A DNA stretch of 64,000 bases from Ulota crispa. Taxonomy: Eukaryota > Streptophyta > Bryopsida > Orthotrichales > Orthotrichaceae. Positions 55,294 to 64,000 of the stretch are shown here, one piece after another (the stretch's first letter is position 1; every line of letters starts with the position of its first letter). The notes under the pieces were generated by a model, which was not told where the DNA came from, did no database searches, and saw nothing but the letters and a program-made list of their open reading frames with translations. Location: contig OY987250.1 in NCBI GenBank assembly GCA_963920765.1, positions 3,410,001-3,474,000 of the forward strand, given 5' to 3'. A program made the translations under genes and the position numbers.

Positions 55294-58200
55294 TCAACGT
55301 TTGAACATGCCACCAAACAGATCAGTTCGAGACACGTTCTCGTTCTCGTCTTCGATGTCTCCTCCGTGCTCGGTGCTTATCTTTGCTATCCTCGTATAAA
55401 ATGGTTCAATCTCGTCTATTCTTCCTAGCTTACCCAAAAGCATGAGTATGAGTTGCAACGTGAGCACTAGCTCTGGACTATCTGGGCCTAGGTTTCTCTC
55501 CTGAATTGCTAACACTCGCTTCATCAACGTAAGCGCCTCCTCGGGCCTTCCGATGGCGTGCAAAATAGACGCCAGGCAGTTACATGCTTCCCCTGCACAA
55601 GAATCATCTACCGTGAGTACGTCTGAACTAAATAGAGATTGCAGTACTGTTTTGTACCTAGACCATACCTAGGAGACATAGATATCCAGCAAAAGAAATC
55701 ACTGCCAAAATTTGTACGAGGACAACACGAAGAATTACAAAGGACATATCCTCACTACAGCATAACTTCTAAATAGTGTATGGTACACTAATTCGCCAGG
55801 CCTATAATGCACTATCAACACCACGAATGAAAGGAACCTACTGATGAATACCTTTTCTTAAGCTTTGGATCTCATATTGGCCACTTATTAGCACTTATAA
55901 GGTAGGAGGCTCTAATTCGGACCAGAGCTCTAATTCGGATCACTTGTAGGAAGGGCTGACATGTTCCTTCAAATGTCTATTATTGTCATTGATGAGTTAG
56001 GTGGGCTTAGCAAGTTAGGTTTAACTTGCTAAGCCCACCTAACTCATCAATGACAATAATAGACATTTGAAGGAACATGTCAGCCCTTCCTACAAGTGAT
56101 CCGAATTAGAGCTCTGGTCCGAATTAGAGCCTCCTACCTTAGACCATCTACTTGATGCTATGGTGAATGATTCACTGAAAAGCTTCTTGATGGGTGCATA
56201 ATTCAACAGAAAAACATTCATTTACTCTAAGGCACAATGTTTTGATGCTGCGTAAAGTCATGGATTGCACTAAATGGAACGAACCCTATGCCTAGCAGAC
56301 CATGGACGATTCTTCCTTAAAAACACGTATGTTTGAATAAGAGACCCACTAAAACAATTTCATTGCACTGGCTAATTCAAGGACATGTATAAATCCTTCA
56401 ATGACCACATAAAAGTGGACACAGCACGAAAAGAAAATAGTCTTTCGCAAAGCATTGCTGTCTGAAAGACTGGAAACTTACCAACAATAGGACTGTCAGA
56501 ACCAAATGCAGCCTCGCGGATATGTAAAGCTTGGCGAGCGAGCGGTTCAGCTTCGTATTGTCGACCTAAGTGATGCAAGGCTGTTGCCAAGCACTCAAGC
56601 GGCACTGACACCTGTGGAGCATTTGGACCCAGGTTGGCCGTGGTTAACTTCAAACTGCGACGCAGGAGTGGCACGCATTCTTCGTATTTTCCAGATACTG
56701 CACATGATGTGGCCAGATTTTGAAGATGCCCCACTAGAGTTGGGTCGTTGGGGCCAACTACTCGTTCTTTTGCGTGAAGGTTTTTCTCCCATAGCTCCTC
56801 AGCTTCATCATGCCTGTACACAAAAGTCCCATTAACCAGAGTTGAACATTCTAGAAAACCCTTGTTGATCACCTTCTAATTGGCATAAAATGGAAATTCC
56901 TGACGCACGACAAGCACTACATAACACCTTGTTCTGCAAGGTTGAGCTTACTTCAGAGCTCTTCTAACGATTGAGCTATCATCTTCGGATGTGACAGTAT
57001 GCCGTAGCTTCAACTGTGACTGAATTTCTCTACTATGGCATGAATTCGCTCCAAATAACTCTCAGTCGACAAAGGAGCCGTATCGCTAGTACTCAAATTG
57101 TTACGAAGCTGGAGAGAAGACAATTAAATATAACAAAACTCACGAAATCATGGTCCCTCTGTAGTTCACCGTACCTTTCTAACATGTTGAGCAACTCAGC
57201 CAGATCTGTACGCACTGTCTCCAACGATGGGTCATCATCCATAAACTTGCTGCATCCTTCCATAACCCGCAACCCCTCTCGATACAAGGAGACCGATTCG
57301 TCCACCGCACCTGCAAAAGTCAAGTTTCTGTTAGAAGAGCACTACCACAATTCTGGTGTCCAGTTCACATTAGAACAATGCCAGGTGCAGGAAAAACTCT
57401 ATAAAAGATTATGCGTGAACAAAAGTAGGTCTCGGATCTAAATGCCCGACTTGTGTATTGTTCGGGTTGAGTTAAATTGCGGTCCACAGTGTGAGGGAGA
57501 CGCTACAACAAGGTATGGTTGAGCAAAAAATCAAGAGTACCTCTGGCAGCCTTTGCTCGAGCCAATGCACACTTTGCAATCCCTACTCTCCCATCATGGG
57601 CTCCGAATTTTTGCTCTACAAGCTTAAGTGCTCTGCATCACCAAATATCGATAGACACGAGAACAGGCATAATCAGTATTGCTCATGAAACTTGGGCTAA
57701 ATGACAGCGCTATGCAGGATTCTGCATGAAGTGAAGTTTTAAATCGAATAAATTACAAATAGGACGCGTAACCTTAATCCGACCTTCGTTGAGAGTCTGT
57801 AGGACCGCACAAAGCACATCAAGACAAGCAAAGCGGCGTACTCTAATCAAGTAGGTATATCAAAACTCTAGTACTTTCGCTAGACACCTACAACTAATAA
57901 TTTGGATCTGTATGACGTCCGTCAAAAGGTAACCAGGAGCTACTACAACAGAAAAACAGTACGAAGGACTTCTCACCTAAGCATGGCAAGTTCCGATTCA
58001 TCCACCCTGCCCTCCTCCAAGAGACAATGTCCCAAATGTGATAGCGGAAGCGCTAGTGATTCGTCGGTGGGGCCTTTATCTTTCTCAATAACCAGCAAGA
58101 CTCTCTTGTAAACTCCAATGGCTTTGGTTGTATCGTCCATGTCAGTCAGTGTAGTGGCCAGTCCCAGAAGGGTTTTCACTATTAAAGGACTTTCTTCTCC

Positions 58201-61200
58201 TGCACAAAATATCAGAACACCACGCGAAGTCAAACCTACATCCTCCATATTTTCGACAAGACATGCAATCTTCTTACAATGAAACATCCGTGTAAAACAG
58301 ATCCATCTACGCACAAAACTAATAGCCTTTTTTTGTTGTTTGTAGTGATTACCTAGTAAATGTTCTTGAATTTCAATACTCTTGAGATAAAACGGGAGCC
58401 CTTCCGCAGGTTTGCCTAGTGCGGTGTACATACTTCCTACGTGTTCTAATATCCTGTCCACAAGGGGTTGTTTTGGATCTATTCCAACAAACTCCATTAG
58501 ATCTTTGGTCTGCAGTCATGCAACAGAATCGTGAATTCAGAACTCAACAGAGAACAGCATATAGAACTAAAATAGATGCAGAGAACACAGTTCTGCTAAC
58601 AATTTTACACATTAAATCGTAATTGTTCGGAAGTGGGCAAAACCTGGTCCAACAAATACTCCGCCTCCTCAAATTCGCCCAAGCTCATCCGTAGCTGAGC
58701 CAAGATGTCCAGCATGGAAATTTGCTCCATACATTTGTAACCAGATTCAAGTTGCTCGGCAACACCCTCGTAATTGGCTTCTATTAACTCGCGAGCAGTT
58801 TCTTCGTCTCCTTCTTCTATCAGCTTGATTACTCGCCAATAAAGCTCTTGGAGTTGTCCCTGCAACTCAGTTGCTTCGTTTGCAAGTCCAGTTATCTCTC
58901 CCCTATCCCTGATTTAGACAGAATGAGATACAAGGTCATAAACAAGAGGTTCGATATTTGCGTAAGACCTCAAACAACACAAAAGTATCTGAATGCTTTC
59001 AATCCCTCACTGAAATGTCTGACGCATACAACATAGGTGAAAACATCATTTGGCAAGCCTGTACTAGCGGAAGCTACACTCATAAAAGTAAGAAGCAGAA
59101 ACAAGATGAGACAACTTGAAGACATTCAATGCTCCAATAGCAAATGCTCTAAAAGTGAAAACGACCACCTAAGTCTTATACTCCAGTCAAGGCACTCTTG
59201 ACAGGGTCTCCTCTTTCTTGTCCATTTTCTAGCCTGATGATCGCAAAAGTTTCATTCTGAAATCACAAGCTCAAAAACGGACCAGAAAACCGCACGGTGC
59301 ATTACCCCATTTCGTGCATAATTTGCTGCGCCATTTCACGGTCTTGCAAAGCCATAGCAATTGCAAAATGATTAAACTGTTCTTCCAGCACTCGATCACC
59401 AGATTCGTCATCGTCATCCTCAACGATATCCACTTTACTGTAACCAGGTTTTTCTTCTGCCCCTCTACAATCACAATAATAGCATGTTCGAAAAATCAGA
59501 GTAGTACTAAACGGCAACTGGATTACACTAGGAAAAAACAGTCCCAACTATGTTATCTACCTATTCTCTCATTAATATATAAGACCAAACAACAAGACAC
59601 ACAGGTTCGTTTCTCCACGTACATTCTTAATCAAAAGCAATCGCTACAGAATTATACCACTATACCAACTTGCTTGCCCTTACATTATAGCGGATGACAA
59701 CCTTTGGCTGTCGAGAAACTGCCCACTATCTTTGTTTTTCGCATTCCTTCGCTTCAGCCTGTTCGAATGTCTGCACGCTCAGAAGCAAACAATCGCTTTT
59801 GTCAACAAGGGACCATCTCTTGCTGGTTTAAAGACTGAATCACTGTAACTGAATACAACGAAAAGCACAAGATAAAAGTGGTATTTAAAAAACCCCTACT
59901 GAGACTAAGGTAGGAGGCTCACGAATGGAGCATCTAAGAGCTGAAACTGAATTTTGGGGAGATGAAACTTCTTGGAATAATTTTCAGTAAATTTTCCTTG
60001 AAAGACAAGAGGAATTGGCATCTAACCCAAGTTGTTTCATATTTTTGGAGCTTTGTGGGATTAGTTATGAAACTTTGAAGTGGAAAGGCCACAGGTCTCT
60101 AAAATGGTGCACCTGCTCAAATGTACATGGCCTGTACATTGTTGAAGGGCTATGAAAAACAACATGTACATATAGATTACATTTGAGCAGGTGCACCATT
60201 TTAGAGCCTGCACTGAATTAGAACCTCCTACTTTAGTCCTTGAATTACCACTAGCAGCTGCCAGTATAAAATCCATCCCGTATGCAAAATCATGACTTTC
60301 ATACCTGTAACTTCTACCACTGAAGCCCTCTGGCAGGACTGAAAAAACGCCCCAGGACGATTGACATCCTTGAAATCTCTTTTCAAAAGTCCATTTCTTC
60401 GAATTCGGTGCTCGGGGGACACTACACACGTTGGAAACCTGCAAAGAAATAAATCTCAGTTTTGAACAGGCTTGATGCCTGAAGCATGTTCGGCTATGGG
60501 CAGCTAAACTTTGCTCCGCCACGACATGTCGAACTTGCTGGACATTATTAACCTCCCTGCAAACACCAGAATAGAGTTATTACAGAATTGGCTCTTGTAC
60601 TCAAAGATCACTCCACAGCTCTATACATCTTCCATAAATAAAATCCCGAACTATGTTAAAATGCTTACCCTAAACGCAAATAATATAATCCTATCTTTAC
60701 CCAACCCTAAATCACTCATTCCAAACACTCTCAGCCATAAATTCATAACCAGCGGCAGCTTAAATTTTCAATCATCACTCCTAAGGTCATAATTTCTCCT
60801 TTCAGAATGTGTATTAGTCACAGCCAATGGCGCATAAACCCTGAACCCTAAACCCATGCCATTTCTGCGGCCATTAGCAATTAACACACAGATTAATTTG
60901 TTATTGCGATTTTTTGCGAATTCAAACCTAAAATTCGAGACTCTAGCTTGCCATCCCATGCAACTCTGCTCAGCGACTCTACCAATCGTTCTCAATCAAA
61001 CAAAAAGTGAACAATATCGTCAAACCAGTCTCAGCCGGCTCGACCTTTCAACTCCTTCTCATATCAAACCGGTTCAACGCATTGTAAAACGAGTTACATT
61101 CTTTGAGATTAAGAACGCAGTGATCAATTTTTACGACAACACTAACACATTACTCAAAACATCAGCAAATTTCCGCTAAAAAAATAAGAGAGAGTGATAT

Positions 61201-61247
61201 TACCGAGCAATCGAGGCAGAAACCGAGACTACAAGCGCGTTGGCCAT
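55294..61247 (-). CDS. TPR (kinesin-light-chain-like) protein, probably plastid targeted
   Basis: Ten exons on the minus strand: 61247-61204, 60556-60305, 59464-59306, 58908-58644, 58509-58353, 58199-57977, 57632-57541, 57310-57175, 56813-56482, 55592-55294; 1959 nt, 652 residues. Every join keeps phase. The N-terminus (MANALVVSVSASIAR, then Ser/Arg-rich sequence) resembles a chloroplast transit peptide. An acidic patch (IVEDDDDESGD) and a helical region follow. The C-terminal two-thirds has tandem TPR units of the long, about 42-residue kinesin-light-chain type (GKPAEGLPFYLKSIEIQEHL; GKYEECVPLLRRSLKLTTAN; GRQYEAEPLARQALHIREAA; GRPEEALTLMKRVLAIQERN). No motor or enzyme domain, so probably a scaffold for protein contacts. 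The last intron holds a perfect palindromic MITE and intron 2 a C-family MITE. The 3' half was copied to 38150-40165. Exact biological role unknown. Confidence 0.85.
55900..56139. mobile_element. perfect palindromic family C element
   Basis: 240 bp whose two halves (about 117 bp each) are exact inverses around a centre of about six bases. Ends AGGTAGGAGGCTCTAATTCG and its inverse; TA on each side (55898-55899, 56140-56141). The pseudogene copy at 39650-39670 has the empty site, CCACTTATTAACCATCTAC. Lies in the last intron of the TPR gene. Confidence 0.9.
59908..60232 (+). mobile_element. family C MITE in TPR intron 2
   Basis: AGGTAGGAGGCTCACGAATG to AGAACCTCCTACTT, TA on both flanks. The inner hairpin pairs AAATGGTGCACCTGCTCAAA with its inverse across 60102-60203. 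The minus-strand reading frame of exon 2 continues into it only by chance. Confidence 0.8.
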
Positions 61248-62139
61248 TGAAAAGGCTTGGACCACGCCTCCGTCAAACCAGGCTTCCTTTCTCTACGCTT
61301 GCCATCGCTTAACCCCTGGCCTGCTTCAAAACCCTTTTTTTTCCAGTTCAACCACTGCAACCAAACACGCACACCGTAACTAGGTTTAGAATCTTTTGAG
61401 ATTCCAAACGCACATCATAGAAGCTGAAACCCTGAACTCTCCAGTCGGCTCTCTGTTGCAACCATCTACCGTCACTCCGAAAATTCACTAAGAAACCCTA
61501 ATATAGAACCTTGTTCGGAATTTTGAGAAGCGGTGGTAGTGCCGAAGAAAGGATTTGGATTTGCAGAAGCGCGTGGTTGCAATGGCGATGAGAGAGGCGG
61601 ATGGACACCGAGAATTTGGTGCTTTTTGCGTGCCGATTTCTACAGCAGAGCAGCTGCGGGAGCTCCAGGGCAGCTCATCTCGTCATCATCTTCACTTCTG
61701 TTGAATCAGCCGAGTGGATGAATGGATGATCACATTCATCGAATAAGTTGAGCGAATGATCTTGTTCATCAGAAAGTTAATGAATAGGGGGCTTCAAACA
61801 TCAACTGTTTTAGGTGATTTACATTACGTTTCACCTCCGTGAATTCACTCGTGAACCTTGCCGTAGCTCACCTCTGTACTTCACTCCTAACGTGTGAAAC
61901 ACGTGAGGTGTGAACTTCAGAAACTCATCTTTGTGGTTTCTTGGGGCTCATTCACTTGCATTTTCAAATCTCAAAACTTCGCTCACAAAAACTTCCGCAA
62001 ACTCACAGATGTCTCAAACTTTGCATGTGCGGTGGAACAAAAACAATTCACTAGCAAGTGGAGATCCTGTGAGGTGAGAAGATTGAAGACTAGATTTTAT
62101 GTTTGAAGCCCTCTAATGCTAACGTTCATCTGGGGAATG
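61248..62139 (-). promoter_or_regulatory. upstream region of the TPR gene
   Basis: Holds the promoter and 5' UTR of the minus-strand TPR gene. GC-richer from about 61520 to 61690, where a small plus-strand frame (61533-61721) has a basic, low-complexity product I do not recognise. No TATA box assigned. Confidence 0.4.
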
Positions 62140-62740
62140 CTATATCATGAGCGGAGATCCATGAGCCGTGAACTCTGTGTTTTTTTTTTTTTTGGCAATC
62201 TGGAGTAGAAAAGCACCAATTCTGTTTGACTAGCACCAAGCCTATAGAAAAAAAAAACATGATTACTTGGATAAAATCATCAAAAAAGTTTCAAATTAAA
62301 AAAAAATTGGATGAAGTCACCAAATTGTGGATGAAACCCAAATTATAGAGTATTATGTGCTAATGTGATATTTTCTATCCAATATGAGGATGAATGTTGA
62401 AATTTGGAGCACCACTACAACATTTTAAATCGCCACTTTGGCACTTCTTAGAAAATGAAAAAAAAAAAAAAAAAAAAACCCTACGTGAACTATGAGCCTA
62501 GATTTTTGTCAAAAATACTCAATTTCACCTATAATTGTGTATATAGATAGGGCCCCTATAATTGTGTATATAGATAGGGCCCCTATAATTGTGCATTTTA
62601 TATTTTAATCTTTTTATTAAAAAAAATTTGATTTTTTTAAATCATTGATTTTGAGCTCAAAATTGGTTCCTACTCACCAAATCTTGGCTCACCGCTCACA
62701 GGCTCACCATTTTACGCTTACAAAATAGAGTTGTCCACAT
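62140..62740 (+). mobile_element. family H dispersed repeat, second copy
   Basis: Shares GAGCCTAGATTTTT, ATTGATTTTGAGCTCAAAAT, TTGGTTCC and CACCATTTTACGCT with 29925-30285. The internal array here is two units of CCTATAATTGTGTATATAGA plus TAGGGCC (62529-62592). A1-rich runs at 62456-62478. Confidence 0.55.
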
Positions 62741-64000
62741 TCATCCAATCTTTTTACAACCTACATTGAATATTGCATTTACGTTGTCTCCACTCTATTT
62801 TCTTGACATTTTACATTATATAAATACTAGTTTACAATCTTGTTGTACCAACAAGTGCAATAGCAATTGTATCACTAAATGTGGTCAATTAAGAAAAATG
62901 CAATCTAGTTAACTTATAAATGCCAGTAACTAGATTCATTCATAACTTTTGTACTTTTATTTTTGTCTAAATTTTATACTTTGGTAAAATTATACTCTAC
63001 TCTATTTTTCAATTGTGTGCCACATCACTTCCTATGCCACATCACCCCCTATCCTTGTGCCCCCCTATCCTCGTGCCCCTCTATCCTTGTGCCCCCTATC
63101 CCTATGCCCCCAAATTTTACTTTATTCCATTTATAAATTTAGTTAAACTTGTACTCTACTTTATTTTACTTCTCATCCAATATATACTCTATTTTATTTT
63201 TCATCCAAAATGGTATTCTTTTATATATATGAGATGAGATTTATTGTTGCTACAATAATCAATATTAGTAATAACCACAATAAAAATTTATTGGAGGTCT
63301 TGGCAACAACAATTATGCTGGAGAAAAACAAATAAGCAACGTCCATGCTATAAACTAGTATGAGGTATCCTAAAATCTAGAGAGTTGTATACGCCTCTAG
63401 GTGGCCAAAGAATGAGTCATGAGGTAACTTTCCTAGGTAAGGTAACCTAATTGTCAATGCAACCTAAATGCAATATTTAGTGCACTAATATAAAGCAGTT
63501 CACTCTTGTGGTCTCTTTTCACACACATCAATATGGTTTTTTGGAGTTTTGACTAAAGTTTGTGAGGGTATTGGGAATGAATATAGGTGTATCATTTTGC
63601 TAACAACACTAGTAGTTTTGAATGCAATTGTGTCTTTTGGAAAATTTATTAAGGTGGATATATTATTTTGATTTATTAAAACAATTGACAATCTTTGGAA
63701 TATATTAATGTTTTCTTCTTTCTTTTTTCCTATTTTTTGAATGGCTATTCTAATGTATGACTTAATTTTCTAAGTAAAACTTGAACATTTAAAGTACATG
63801 TGCACTTTTTAAGTGTCAAACATAGGTGTATCCCCTTTCCATAATCATTAAAACATTGGAAAATTTAGGTGATGAAAAATGGGATTATGGTCAAGAAAGT
63901 GTGCTTTTACTATTATACCTTTTTAATAAAACAACTAGTTCTAAAAAGGGTCAAACCTTGGGTCAAACACCCACTTGGACTTGTTTTTATATGGTTACCA
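62741..64000. repeat. intergenic with dispersed and tandem repeats
   Basis: 62800-63490 carries the repeat also seen at 47430-47770 (GGTCTTGGCAACAACAA against GGGCTTGGCAACAACAA, then CAACCTAAATGCAATATTTA). 63040-63112 is a C-rich tandem array of CCCCTATCCTTGTG-like units that codes the Pro-rich frame at 63013. No gene seen from 63500 to the edge. Confidence 0.55.

Noticed and set aside
1..64000. Searched for reverse transcriptase, integrase or transposase domains
   Set aside because: No open frame shows the expected motifs; all mobile elements seen here are non-autonomous.

Overview
This is nuclear DNA of a land plant. Genes are split by GT-AG introns and sit as GC-richer islands in AT-rich DNA full of small inverted-repeat transposons. 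An intronless phenylalanine ammonia-lyase, a plant class I small heat-shock protein and a USP-domain receptor-like cytoplasmic kinase all point to a plant. I lean towards a seed-free lineage (moss, liverwort, lycophyte or fern) because the PAL lacks an intron and has an unusual C-terminus. The species cannot be fixed from the sequence.

Layout. 1-13360: no convincing gene. It holds chains and nests of non-autonomous elements, which I group by their terminal repeats into lettered families A-Q. 13361-23982 (+): a USP-domain protein kinase gene in which two consecutive exons (variable linker and kinase N-lobe) occur twice, both copies open and in frame with the rest. 24000-32400: intergenic DNA with minisatellites and MITEs. 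32421-37006 (+): a four-exon CCDC97/DUF2052-type gene whose introns are packed with MITEs. 38150-49100: a diverged tandem duplication containing, in opposite orientations, two identical 2.34-kb arms. Each arm carries a class I small heat-shock protein gene and a broken piece of a TPR gene. 50366-51739: a MITE split by a 1081-bp element flanked by TTAA. 52562-54712 (+): PAL. 55294-61247 (-): an intact ten-exon TPR (kinesin-light-chain-like) gene, probably plastid targeted, whose 3' half is the source of the broken TPR pieces near the heat-shock genes. 61248-64000: upstream region and repeats.

The genes do not form a pathway: PAL opens phenylpropanoid metabolism, the heat-shock proteins are stress chaperones, and the kinase and TPR protein are signalling or scaffold proteins. 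What links the window is repeat biology. Duplicated segments provide natural empty sites that reveal target-site duplications (TTA, about 9 bp, TTAA). Gene models were built by hand from open frames, splice dinucleotides and phase; each sums to a multiple of three. No database search was run.
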